From Arthrobacter sp. 24S4-2 (GTDB lineage: Bacteria; Actinomycetota; Actinomycetes; Actinomycetales; Micrococcaceae), in the NCBI RefSeq assembly GCF_005280255.1, contig NZ_CP040018.1:5332001-5396000 (forward strand): DNA of 64,000 nt, read 5' to 3'. The position numbers and the translations under genes are program-made. Below are positions 15,841 to 24,370 of this stretch, piece by piece; position 1 is the first letter of the stretch, and each line of letters begins with the position of its first letter. Below the pieces are notes generated by a model. It was not told the DNA's origin, did no database searches, and saw nothing but the letters and a program-made list of their open reading frames with translations.

Positions 15841-16458
15841 GTGACGATTGACTGGGACGAAAAAAAGGCCCTGCTGCAGGAACCGAACATCGCTGCTGTA
15901 ACCCAGCTTTGCGACGAACTCATGGAAAAGAAGCCGGGCTCCGTTGTCCCGTACATCGACCCCGTCCATGACGAGGACGAATGCAGGATCGTCAGTCTCC
16001 ATGTCAGCCCCGGCAAGGGCACCGAATCGGGCTTCGTTTCGCATTTCAACGACGACGAAGCGGCCCGGCGGGCCACCTCAATCTACGAAATCGTGGAACT
16101 CGACGCCCGCTATGTCATGCCGTGGAACGCCTACCCCTGGGTGCGCGACCCCGACCTGCCCTCGGCCCTCAACGTCCAGGAAAAGACGGACGGCCTCAGG
16201 CCCTTCCGCCAGTTCCTCAAGATCAACAGGCGCGTCTCGGCCATCATCGCCCACGGCACGGACGCCCAGACCTTCCTGACTCTCTTCGAAAAGACCTACC
16301 ATCAGTCTTTGAAGAACTCCGGGATCAAGATCTACAAGGCCAGCGCCCTCGGCGGCCGCGCCTTCGCGGTCTCCGCGAACAAGCAGGAAGAGCTGCTGAG
16401 CAGGAGCGTCGAAATCTACAAAGACGCGATGCAGCGGGCCGGGATCCAGCACCTCTAG
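15841..16458 (+). CDS. Uracil-DNA glycosylase superfamily-like protein
   Basis: 205 residues from a GTG preceded by GAGGGAG. The pattern IVSLHVSPGKGTESGFVS, then YVMPWNAYPWV about 60 residues later, matches the first and second halves of the UDG-like fold (nucleotide-site loop and NxxPW-type strand), and HGTDAQTFL would be the third strand and loop. The usual catalytic Asp/Asn of true uracil glycosylases cannot be identified with certainty. Actinobacterial relatives are annotated only as UDG-family proteins; activity is unproven. Confidence 0.6.
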   Translation: MTIDWDEKKALLQEPNIAAVTQLCDELMEKKPGSVVPYIDPVHDEDECRIVSLHVSPGKGTESGFVSHFNDDEAARRATSIYEIVELDARYVMPWNAYPWVRDPDLPSALNVQEKTDGLRPFRQFLKINRRVSAIIAHGTDAQTFLTLFEKTYHQSLKNSGIKIYKASALGGRAFAVSANKQEELLSRSVEIYKDAMQRAGIQHL

Positions 16459-16518
16459 CCACCGCCTCGCCATAGGTAACGCCCGACGCCGGGACTAGCC
16501 ATAGCCGTGCGCCCTCCC

Positions 16519-17748
16519 TTACGCTTCCAGCAGCCGGCGTCGGTGCTTGAGTTCCTTGAGCCAGGACCTGGTGACCATCGCCGAAAACGGCGAGGCGCCG
16601 TCGTCGTTCGTTCCCGAAAAAGCCGTTCCCGCTTCCAGATCCGCCACCAGCGGACCCGACGCCTTCAGTCCCAGCTCCAGCACCTGCGACGCCGCGCGTT
16701 CCGCTAGCCCCAAGCCGGTGGCCCACGCCAGGAAATGCTTCCGCGAGATCCCGGTCCGCTTGCCGTCCAACGTGAGGGCGAGCGTTTTGTCGCCGTAAAC
16801 CACCGTGGAGGGGATGTCGTACACGGGCGCGATGGACCATTCCCCCGACGGCTGCTGCACCATGGACACGTTCTTCGCATGAAGGTCGCCGTTCCCGCTC
16901 AGCCATGCGAAGGCGGCCTGGATGGCCAGGTTCCGCAGCGCCGGCAGCGGCGCCGCGCAATAGTCCGCCAGCGCATGGCACACCTGCCCGTAGCCCACGT
17001 TGTACTTGTCCGCCGGGTAGAGCCGCAGCACCTGCGCACCGTCCTCGACAGCGAGCCGCTGCACCGCGCCGTGCACGCCGCCAGCCAGCGGAATCCGGTC
17101 GAAGCGCTCCACCAGAAGCCCCGGCCGGCCGCCGACGTCCCGGATCAGCCGCACCTTGCTCAGCGGAAGCCGCAGCCTGGCCGCATACCGGAACATCACG
17201 AACTCGTTCTCCACCACATGCGGGAACTCTGGCGCATTGAGCTTGAGGATGTAGCGCCGGCCTGCACTGGCCACGGGCATGGAGATCATCCCGGCGGACA
17301 ACTTGTCCTGCACGCCGGCCAGGGCAACGGGGTCGATCAGCCCGGAATCGCCGAGCAGCGCATCGAAATCGACCGGTGCCCTGGGGTTCAGCTCGACGGC
17401 GTGCTCGTCCGGGTCCAGCGGTTCGCCGTGCCCCACGATCTGCACATTTCCCACCGGGTTGGCGCCCGCCGCGATGAGCAGTGAGAGTTCGTCGTCCACG
17501 CTGGTCTTCACCGAACGGCGCAGCGCGTTCAGCCGCCTGCCCTCCGGCAGCAGCCCCGTAAAGTAGGGCGGCGCGGCACCCGCCGCGGACAGCACGGGTT
17601 CGGCTGTTAGAGGCAGGGAACTGGCGACGGCGGGACCTCCCGCTGCCAGGTACGCCGGCAGGTAGCTGAACCTGGTGCCGCCCTCATGCCTTTCGAGCCG
17701 AGCAGCCAGCACGCCGGCCTTGTAGACATCGGCGACGCGGTGCCTCAT
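16519..17748 (-). CDS. hipA: HipA-type serine/threonine kinase toxin
   Basis: 409 residues. The N-terminal HipA couple domain includes YFTGLLPEGRRLNALRR (about 60-76). The kinase core has VQDKLSAGM (nucleotide loop), ILKLN with the ATP-binding lysine, ENEFVMFRYAARL, the catalytic GNGDLHAKN (near 286) and the metal-binding APVYDIPSTV (near 311). HipA toxins phosphorylate glutamyl-tRNA synthetase or other targets and slow growth. The start overlaps the HipB stop by 4 nt (ATGA). Confidence 0.9.
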   Translation of the reverse strand: MRHRVADVYKAGVLAARLERHEGGTRFSYLPAYLAAGGPAVASSLPLTAEPVLSAAGAAPPYFTGLLPEGRRLNALRRSVKTSVDDELSLLIAAGANPVGNVQIVGHGEPLDPDEHAVELNPRAPVDFDALLGDSGLIDPVALAGVQDKLSAGMISMPVASAGRRYILKLNAPEFPHVVENEFVMFRYAARLRLPLSKVRLIRDVGGRPGLLVERFDRIPLAGGVHGAVQRLAVEDGAQVLRLYPADKYNVGYGQVCHALADYCAAPLPALRNLAIQAAFAWLSGNGDLHAKNVSMVQQPSGEWSIAPVYDIPSTVVYGDKTLALTLDGKRTGISRKHFLAWATGLGLAERAASQVLELGLKASGPLVADLEAGTAFSGTNDDGASPFSAMVTRSWLKELKHRRRLLEA

Positions 17749-18023
17749 GGCTGGTCCCCTGGCAGGGGTTGGTTTGTGGCCCGGTGTCCGTCGATGGCGC
17801 GGGCCGCGGCGCGCGTCCGCCGGGTCAGCTGAAGCTCCAGCCCGAGCGTCTCAAGCAGCGCCAGGAGCGAGTCCAGCTGCACGCTGCGCTTCCCCTGTTC
17901 CACGAAGCGGACGAAGCGCTCGGACACTCCGGCGAGCTGGGCCAGCTCGTGCTGGGTCAGCCGGAGGGCCGCACGCCGGGCCCGGACCTCTGCCGCGAGC
18001 CCGTCGGTGAACGTTTCCGTCAA
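17745..18023 (-). CDS. hipB: HipB-type antitoxin, XRE helix-turn-helix
   Basis: 92 residues if translation begins at the TTG at 18023. GGGAGG at 18036-18031 stands 7 nt before that TTG, whereas the longer GTG start (18044, MPIGRF) has no site and would lie upstream of the Shine-Dalgarno. The helix-turn-helix is LRLTQHELAQLAGVSERFVRFVEQGKRSVQLDSLL in overlapping pieces (about residues 19-53). It neutralises HipA and represses the operon. Short direct repeats upstream are likely its operators. Confidence 0.85.
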   Translation of the reverse strand: MTETFTDGLAAEVRARRAALRLTQHELAQLAGVSERFVRFVEQGKRSVQLDSLLALLETLGLELQLTRRTRAAARAIDGHRATNQPLPGDQP

Positions 18024-18039
18024 AATGAACCTCCCGATA

Positions 18040-18124
18040 GGCACGAACGTACCGTTTTCTGCTGGATTCCATTCTATTGAGTGGCTCGCGAACCCGTATA
18101 GGGCAATTTCGGAACGAACGTGCC
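18040..18124. promoter_or_regulatory. Two direct 14-bp repeats, probable HipB operators
   Basis: GGCACGAACGTACC (18040-18053) and GGAACGAACGTGCC (18111-18124) match at 12 of 14 positions, 71 bp apart. They lie directly upstream of hipB and could let one HipB dimer bind each copy. The second copy is also only 30 nt from the divergent GntR promoter. Confidence 0.6.
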
Positions 18125-18153
18125 GGATTCAGCACCCGCGACCGGAATCACAA

Positions 18154-18189
18154 TTGACAGCCCGTGTGACCCGTGCCATATTTGAAGTG
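18154..18189 (+). promoter_or_regulatory. Strong sigma-A promoter, leaderless GntR transcript
   Basis: TTGACA (18154-18159), a 17-nt spacer and CATATT (18177-18182). The expected transcription start, 7 nt on, is the G of the GTG at 18189, and no Shine-Dalgarno precedes that codon, so the mRNA is probably leaderless. A short palindrome CTGTC-A-GACAG (18195-18205) just inside the gene may be an autoregulatory operator. Confidence 0.65.
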
Positions 18190-18884
18190 TGAACCTGTCA
18201 GACAGCCGGACAGCAGGACAGCCCCTCGCCCGCCTTAGCGCGGCCGAAGCCGTCTTCAACGTCCTCCGCACGGATATCGAATCCGGCAAGCTCGGGGTCG
18301 GCGCCAAGCTGAGCTCCGAAGCCACCCTCGCCCAGCAGTACGGGGTGAGCCGTTCCGTGGTCCGTGAGGCATTGCGCTCCTGCAACGCCCTCGGCCTGAC
18401 CATGACCAAAACCGGCCGCGGCACGTTCGTCGTGGCCGACCGGGTTGCCAAGGACCTGGTGCTCGGCCAGTATTCCGCCCTGGACCTGACCGAGGCCCGC
18501 CCGCACATCGAAGTTCCCGCCGCCGGCCTCGCCGCCGAACGGCGCACCCCGGAGGAACTTGAGGCGTTGCGGGACATCGTTGCTGCCATGTCCACCGAGG
18601 ACGATCCCGAGGCCTGGGTAGGCCTCGACTCGAGCTTCCACGCAGCCATCGCCCGGGCCAGCCGCAACAAGGTGTTCGAGAACGTCGTCTCCGACATCCG
18701 CGACGCCCTGGCCTACCAGTCCGAAACGCTCAACATGGTGGCAGACCGCCAGCACGCCTCGGACCAGGAACACCAGCGGATCCTGGCCGCTATCGAAACG
18801 GGCAACGCCGCCGAGGCCCGGGCCGCCATGCAGGACCACCTGCATGCCGTAGGCCTGGCCCTCGAATCAATCCTCAGCCAGTAG
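18189..18884 (+). CDS. GntR/FadR-type regulator of the asparagine locus
   Basis: 231 residues from a GTG. Winged helix-turn-helix: AEAVFNVLRTDIESGKLGVG and YGVSRSVVREALRSCNALGL (about 18-75), then TGRGTFV. The C-terminal FCD domain has ARPHIEVPAAGLAAERRT, DSSFHAAIARASRN and HQRILAAIETGN, with the expected metal histidines. First gene in front of asparaginase, aspartase and permease, so it presumably responds to asparagine or aspartate. Divergent from hipBA. Confidence 0.87.
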   Translation: MNLSDSRTAGQPLARLSAAEAVFNVLRTDIESGKLGVGAKLSSEATLAQQYGVSRSVVREALRSCNALGLTMTKTGRGTFVVADRVAKDLVLGQYSALDLTEARPHIEVPAAGLAAERRTPEELEALRDIVAAMSTEDDPEAWVGLDSSFHAAIARASRNKVFENVVSDIRDALAYQSETLNMVADRQHASDQEHQRILAAIETGNAAEARAAMQDHLHAVGLALESILSQ

Positions 18885-18917
18885 CTCCCAGCAACCGACA
18901 CCAATCACAAGGACCCC

Positions 18918-19982
18918 ATGCTCTCCCCAGCCTTGCCCGTCCATGCCCAGACTCCGGTTCATACTCCGGATGTCATGGCCCTGCCGCAGCACGCCGCTTT
19001 GGCCGTGCAGACCCGCGACGGGCTCGTGGAAAGCATCCACTACGGCTCCGTAATCGCTACGGCCCCGGACGAAACCGCTGACGACGGGCTCCGCACCCTG
19101 CTCTCCGCAGGCGACCCGCTGGCCCCTTTCTACCCGCGGTCCTCCCTCAAACCCCTGCAGGCCGTCGCCATGGTCAGCGCCGGCCTTGAGCTCCCCGCCG
19201 ATCTCCTGGCCCTCACCGCGGCCAGCCACTCCGGAGCCGCAATGCACCGCGACGGCGCGCTCCGCATCCTCGAAATGCACGGACTGACGGCCGATGCCCT
19301 GGGAAACAGCACGGACCTCCCGTACGGCACCGACGAGCGGGACGCCTGGCTCCGCAACGGCGGAACCGCCACCCAGCTGACCCAGAACTGCTCCGGCAAG
19401 CACGCTGCGATGGCCGCAACCTGCGTCATCAACGGCTGGCCCGTAAGCGGCTACCTTGATCCGGAACATCCTCTGCAGCAGCTCGTGGCCACCACCGTCC
19501 GGAACCTCACGGGCGAAGCACCGGAGCGCACCAGCACCGACGGCTGCGGGACTCCCCTGTTCGCCCTCACCCTCCGCGGCATGGCCCGCGCGTTCGGACG
19601 CCTAGCCACCGCTGTGGTGACCGACCCGGAAAGCACGGAAGCCGCCGTCGGCCGCGCCATGATGCAGCACCCCGAAATGGTTGCCGGCGTAGGCCGCGAT
19701 GTCACCGAACTGATGCGCCTCTCCCCCGGGCTCCTGGCCAAGGACGGCTTCGAAGGCGTGCAGCTGGTGGGGCTTCCGGACGGCCGCGCCGTGGCAGTGA
19801 AGATTTCCGACGGCGGGGACCGCGCCCGCATGCCCGTCACCGTCCGTGCGCTGGAAGCGCTCGACGTCGACACCGCACCGCTCGCGGGCATCGCCACCGG
19901 CGTTGTCCTCGGCGGGGGACGGCCCGTGGGCCTGCTGCAGGCCACCGATTTCTTGTCCACGCCCGTCACCGAAGCCCTGTGA
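18918..19982 (+). CDS. L-asparaginase, thermolabile/Rhizobium-type (class 3)
   Basis: 354 residues. Matches the asparaginase family of Rhizobium etli (not the E. coli type): YPRSSLKPLQ (Ser and Lys of the catalytic pair, about 72-81), SHSG (near 104), NCSGKHAAM (zinc-site cysteine and lysine, near 157) and TDGCGTP (second cysteine, near 210). It hydrolyses L-asparagine to aspartate and ammonia in the cytoplasm. The ATG at 18918 follows AAGGA closely; an internal ATG at 18975 is an alternative start, since the first 19 residues are not conserved-looking. Confidence 0.9.
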   Translation: MLSPALPVHAQTPVHTPDVMALPQHAALAVQTRDGLVESIHYGSVIATAPDETADDGLRTLLSAGDPLAPFYPRSSLKPLQAVAMVSAGLELPADLLALTAASHSGAAMHRDGALRILEMHGLTADALGNSTDLPYGTDERDAWLRNGGTATQLTQNCSGKHAAMAATCVINGWPVSGYLDPEHPLQQLVATTVRNLTGEAPERTSTDGCGTPLFALTLRGMARAFGRLATAVVTDPESTEAAVGRAMMQHPEMVAGVGRDVTELMRLSPGLLAKDGFEGVQLVGLPDGRAVAVKISDGGDRARMPVTVRALEALDVDTAPLAGIATGVVLGGGRPVGLLQATDFLSTPVTEAL

Positions 19983-19989
19983 GGACCCC

Positions 19990-21410
19990 ATGACCACCAT
20001 TGCCGATACCGCCCCGGCCGCTTTCCGTTCCGAGCACGATCTCCTCGGTGACCGGGACGTCCCGGCCACCGCGTACTGGGGCGTGCACACGCTCCGCGCC
20101 GTGGAGAACTTCCCCATCACCGGCCAGCCGCTGTCCACCAACATGCATCTGGTCCGCGGCCTCGCCGCCGTGAAACTCGCCGCCGCCCGCACCAACCGCG
20201 AACTCGGACTCCTGGACCCCGAACGCGCGGACGCCATCGAAGCCGCCTGCACCGACGTGATGAACGGACACCTGGCCGAGCAGTTCGTCGTGGACGTGAT
20301 CCAGGGCGGTGCGGGGACGTCCTCGAACATGAACGCCAACGAGGTCATCGCCAACCGCGCCCTGGAAATCCTCGGCCACCCCAAAGGCGACTACGCCCGC
20401 CTGCACCCCAACGACCACGTCAACCTCTCCCAGTCCACCAACGACGTCTACCCCACCGCCGTGAACCTCGCGACGATCTTCGCCGTTCGGGAACTCCTCG
20501 CCGCGCTGGCCGAACTCGAAGAAGCGTGCGCGGCCAAGGCCGTGGAGTTCCGCACCGTCGTCAAAATGGGCCGCACCCAGTTACAGGACGCCGTCCCCAT
20601 GACCCTGGGCCAGGAATTCGGCACCTACGCCGTCACCATCGGCGAAGACCGGCTCCGGCTCGCCGAAGCGGACCTGCTCATCCACGAAATCAACCTCGGC
20701 GCCACCGCCATCGGCACCAGCCTGAACGCCCCGGCCGGCTACGCCGACACCGCCTGCCGGCACCTGGCCGAAATCACCGGCCTGCCCCTGGTCACCGCCA
20801 TCGACCTCATCGAAGCCACCCAGGACGTCGGCGCGTTCGTGCACCTCTCCGGCGTCCTCAAACGCGTCGCCGTGAAACTCTCCAAAATCTGCAACGACCT
20901 GCGCCTGCTCTCCTCCGGCCCCGCGCCGGATTCGGCGAGATCAACCTGCCCGCCGTGCAGTCCGGATCCTCCATCATGCCCGGCAAGATCAACCCGGTCA
21001 TCCCCGAAGTCGTCTCCCAGGTCGCCTACGAAGTGATCGGCAACGACGTGACCATCACCATGGCCGCCGAAGCCGGGCAACTCCAGCTCAACGCCTTCGA
21101 ACCCATCATCGTCCACAGCCTCCACAAGAGCATCTCCCACCTCGAAGCCGCCTGCCGCACCCTCACGGCACGCTGCATCCGGGGCATCACCGCCAACACC
21201 GAACACCTCCGCCTCACCGTGGAACAATCCATCGGCCTGGTCACCGCCCTGAACCCCCACCTGGGCTACACCACCGCCACCGCCATCGCCCAGGAAGCCC
21301 TCGCCACCGGCAAGGGCGTCGCTGAACTCGTCCTCGAACACGGCCTCCTCACCGACGAACAACTCCAGGAACTCCTCAGCCCCGAACGCCTGGCCAACCT
21401 CAGCAAATAA
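19990..21410 (+). pseudogene. aspA: Aspartate ammonia-lyase, single frameshift
   Basis: Converts aspartate to fumarate and ammonia. The first frame (about 310 codons from the ATG at 19990) carries YWGVHTLRAVENFPITG, GGAGTSSNMNANEV, HPNDHVNLSQSTND and KMGRTQLQDAVPMTLGQEF. It ends in a false tail after LSSGP. The second frame takes up at GFGEINLPAVQSGSSIMPGKINP, the fumarase/aspartase signature with the catalytic serine loop, and runs to 21410. Adding one C to the run at 20919-20922 joins both halves into a protein of about 473 residues, normal for AspA. The rest is undamaged, so a sequencing error is the simplest reading. Confidence 0.88.
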
Positions 21411-21413
21411 TCC

Positions 21414-21460
21414 CAACCGCTCCCTAACCCCGCAAGCCCGGCTAGGGAACCCAGCGGTTG
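21414..21460 (+). terminator. Imperfect hairpin between aspA and the permease
   Basis: CAACCGCT and CCCTA pair with TAGGG and AGCGGTTG across a 15-nt loop, with a 5-nt bulge. No T run. May attenuate transcription into the permease gene. Confidence 0.4.
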
Positions 21461-21518
21461 CAGCCCCACCCACCGAAGCACCTCCGGCTCCTCCCCAACA
21501 GGAAACCAAAGGACTCCC

Positions 21519-23069
21519 ATGACACAGCCCCAACAGGACACTGCCCAAAAGCGTGTCGTCACTGACCACACCATTCCGGCGCACGCGCACGCCTCCGAAG
21601 CCACCCTCCACCGCGAGGACGAGGGCTACCACAAGGGGCTCAAGCCCCGGCAGGTCCAGATGATCGCCATCGGCGGCGCGATCGGCACCGGGCTCTTTAT
21701 GGGTGCCGGCGGCCGTCTTGCCAGTGCCGGGCCCGCCCTCGTCATCAGCTACGCGGTGTGCGGGTTCTTTGCCTTCATGATCCTGCGCGCCCTCGGCGAA
21801 CTGGTGATGCACCGCCCCTCCTCGGGATCGTTCGTCTCCTACGCCCGTGAGTTCTTTGGCGAGAAGGCCGCCTTCGTCACCGGCTGGCTGTACTGGCTGA
21901 ACTGGGCGATGACCGCAATCGTGGACATCACCGCCGTCGCGCTTTACATGAACTTCTTCAAGAAATACTGGGCACCCATTGCGGATGTTCCCCAGTGGGT
22001 CTGGGCACTGACGGCCCTGATCCTGGTGCTCGGCCTCAACCTGATCTCCGTCAAGGTGTTCGGTGAGCTCGAGTTCTGGTTCGCCCTCATCAAGGTGGTG
22101 GCGCTGGTGACCTTCCTTGTGGTGGGCATCTACTTCGTCATCTTCGGCACGCCGGTGGACGGCCAGCAGGTGGGGTTCAGCCTGATCGCGGACAACGGCG
22201 GCATGTTCCCCAACGGGCTGCTTCCGGCCATTGTGGTGATGCAGGGCGTGGTGTTCGCCTACGCTTCTATCGAGCTGATCGGCACCGCAGCCGGTGAAAC
22301 CGAGAACCCGGAAAAGATCATGCCCAAGGCCATCAACACGGTGATCGTCCGTATCGCGGTGTTCTACGTCGGTTCCCTGGTGCTGCTTTCCCTGCTCCTG
22401 CCGTACACCTCGTACAAGGCCGGCGAAAGCCCGTTCGTCACCTTCTTCGGCTCCATCGGGGTCGAAGGCGTGGACGCCATTATGAACCTGGTGGTCCTCA
22501 CCGCGGCGCTGTCCTCGCTCAACGCCGGCCTGTACTCCACAGGCCGCATCATGCGCTCCATGTCCGTCACCGGTTCCGCCCCCAAGTTCGCCGCCCGCAT
22601 GAACAAGGCCGGCGTCCCCTACGGCGGCATCGCACTGACTGCTGCGGTGGCCGTCTTCGGCGTGGTGCTCAACGCCCTCGTTCCCGCGGAAGCCTTCGAG
22701 ATCGTCCTGAACGTCGCCTCGTTGGGCATCATCAGCACCTGGGCCGTGATTGTGATGTGCCAGATGCAGCTGGCGCGGCTGGCCAAGCGCGGTGAACTCC
22801 TCCGCCCGGCGTTCCGGATGCCCGGCGCCCCGGTGACCGGCTGGATCACGCTGGCCTTCCTGCTGGCGGTGCTGGTCCTCATGGCCTTCGACTCCCCCGT
22901 GGGCACCTGGACCATCGCTTCACTGCTGGTGGTCATCCCGGCGCTGATGCTGGGCTGGCGCCTCTGCCGGGAACGTGTCCTGGAGCTCGCCGCGGTCCGT
23001 GACGGCTTCACCGGCCCGTACCCGCTGGTAGCCAACCGCCCGGGACCGGGCGCGAAGGACAAAAGCTAG
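21519..23069 (+). CDS. ansP: L-asparagine permease, AAT-family amino-acid transporter
   Basis: 516 residues, 12 hydrophobic segments. N-terminal family sequence: HKGLKPRQVQMIAIGGAIG, TGLFMGAGGRL and ALGELVMHRPSSGSFVSYA, the GABA/AnsP group of proton-driven amino-acid permeases. Asparagine as substrate is inferred from the adjacent asparaginase and aspartase. Long hydrophilic N-terminal tail of about 40 residues. Confidence 0.87.
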   Translation: MTQPQQDTAQKRVVTDHTIPAHAHASEATLHREDEGYHKGLKPRQVQMIAIGGAIGTGLFMGAGGRLASAGPALVISYAVCGFFAFMILRALGELVMHRPSSGSFVSYAREFFGEKAAFVTGWLYWLNWAMTAIVDITAVALYMNFFKKYWAPIADVPQWVWALTALILVLGLNLISVKVFGELEFWFALIKVVALVTFLVVGIYFVIFGTPVDGQQVGFSLIADNGGMFPNGLLPAIVVMQGVVFAYASIELIGTAAGETENPEKIMPKAINTVIVRIAVFYVGSLVLLSLLLPYTSYKAGESPFVTFFGSIGVEGVDAIMNLVVLTAALSSLNAGLYSTGRIMRSMSVTGSAPKFAARMNKAGVPYGGIALTAAVAVFGVVLNALVPAEAFEIVLNVASLGIISTWAVIVMCQMQLARLAKRGELLRPAFRMPGAPVTGWITLAFLLAVLVLMAFDSPVGTWTIASLLVVIPALMLGWRLCRERVLELAAVRDGFTGPYPLVANRPGPGAKDKS

Positions 23070-23096
23070 CCCTCCCTGCAGCCAACAGTCCCCATA

Positions 23097-23160
23097 GCGT
23101 GAACGGACACTTGCAGCCCCGAAATCTTCGGATTCAAGGGCAGCAAGTGTCCGTTCGCGC
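23097..23160. repeat. Inverted repeat/hairpin of the GCGTGAACGGACACTTGC family
   Basis: GCGTGAACGGACACTTGC (23097-23114) pairs with 23143-23160 at 17 of 18 positions across a 28-nt loop. It probably terminates the ansP transcript. The same arm occurs after the amidohydrolase gene at 13247. Confidence 0.7.
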
Positions 23161-23260
23161 TGGTGCACGGCCAGCCCTAAATCGGTAGCATGAAGCCATT
23201 GCGGACGGTTGCACCATCAGCGCGGGTTCTGGAGCTCCGGGGCCGGGGAAGAGGTAGCTC

Positions 23261-24208
23261 ATGTCAGGATCCAAACTTGCCGTGGTGGGAGCCGGAAGCG
23301 TGGGCACCTCGCTGGCCTACGCCGCCCTGATCCGGGGTTCGGCAAGCAACATCGCCTTGTTCGACGTCAACGCCCTCAAGGCGGAGGCCGAGGTCCTGGA
23401 CCTCGCCCACGGCACCCAGTTCGCCGCGGCGGCCGCCACCGTCACGGGCGGCGGCGACATCGCCGTGACCGCGGGCGCCGACGTCGTGGTGATCACTGCC
23501 GGAGCTAAGCAGGCGCCGGGCCAAACGCGCCTGGACCTGGCGGGCACGAACGTCCGCATCCTGGAGCAGCTTATGCCTCAGCTGCTCCAGCATGCCCCGG
23601 ACGCCGTCTATGTCCTGGTCACCAACCCCTGCGACGTGCTCACTGTTGCAGCGCAACAGATCTCCGGGCTGTCGCCGGGACGCGTTTTCTCCTCCGGCAC
23701 CGTGCTGGACACGTCGCGGCTGCGGTGGCTGCTGGCCCGCCGCGCCGGCGTCTCCGTGGCCAGCGTCCATGCCAGCATGGTGGGCGAGCACGGCGACACG
23801 GAGTTTCCGGTGTGGTCCGGCGCCACCATCGGGCCCATCCCCATCCGTGACTGGGAAGCCGACGGCGAACAGGTCTTCACCGCGGATTACCTCGCCGAAA
23901 CGGCCCGTGAAGTGACGCAGGCGGCCTACAAAGTCATCGCCGGCAAAGGGGCCACGAACTACGCCATCGGCCTCTCCGGCGCGCGGATCGTGGAAGCCCT
24001 GCTCCGGGACGAGAACGCCGTGCTGCCCGTTTCCACCGTCCTGGACGGCCCCTACGGAATCTCCGGCGTGGCGTTGTCCCTTCCCAGCATCGTGGGGCGC
24101 GGGGGCGTGCACCGCGTCCTTCACACGCCCATGGACGACGGTGAACTGGCTGCCCTGCAGCATTCGGCTGAAACTCTGCGGAACACGATGAGTACGTTGG
24201 GAATCTAG
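23261..24208 (+). CDS. ldh: L-lactate dehydrogenase
   Basis: 315 residues, usual length. NAD site GAGSVGTSLAYA (10-21) with LFDVN (Asp for NAD), catalytic loop AKQAPGQTRLDLAGTN with the mobile-loop arginine, NPCDVLT, SSGTVLDTSRLRW and the catalytic GEHGDTEFPVWSG histidine (near 177). It interconverts pyruvate and L-lactate with NADH. GAGGTAGCTC precedes the ATG. Stand-alone gene with a hairpin after it. Confidence 0.93.
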   Translation: MSGSKLAVVGAGSVGTSLAYAALIRGSASNIALFDVNALKAEAEVLDLAHGTQFAAAAATVTGGGDIAVTAGADVVVITAGAKQAPGQTRLDLAGTNVRILEQLMPQLLQHAPDAVYVLVTNPCDVLTVAAQQISGLSPGRVFSSGTVLDTSRLRWLLARRAGVSVASVHASMVGEHGDTEFPVWSGATIGPIPIRDWEADGEQVFTADYLAETAREVTQAAYKVIAGKGATNYAIGLSGARIVEALLRDENAVLPVSTVLDGPYGISGVALSLPSIVGRGGVHRVLHTPMDDGELAALQHSAETLRNTMSTLGI

Positions 24209-24256
24209 GCTGCAAGCAAGGAAGCAAGCCTCGCCTCGCTGCTATCCCTTGGTCCC

Positions 24257-24290
24257 GGTTGCGACGGCGTAATGCAACGCCGCCGCAACC
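24257..24290 (+). terminator. Hairpin after ldh
   Basis: GGTTGCGACGGCG (24257-24269) pairs with CGCCGCCGCAACC (24278-24290) at 12 of 13 positions across an 8-nt loop. No T run follows. Confidence 0.55.
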
Positions 24291-24370
24291 CCCGGCGGGT
24301 GCGGGTTCGCATATGCTCAGCAGAGAAGTTCACGCTGGCTCAACGACGAACCACCACAGGAGAAGCGCAC

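Noticed and set aside
20919..20922. Programmed ribosomal frameshifting in aspA and the other three shifted genes
   Set aside because: No stimulatory structure or Shine-Dalgarno signal is evident, the genes are unrelated, and the same one-base fix applies to all; an error is simpler.
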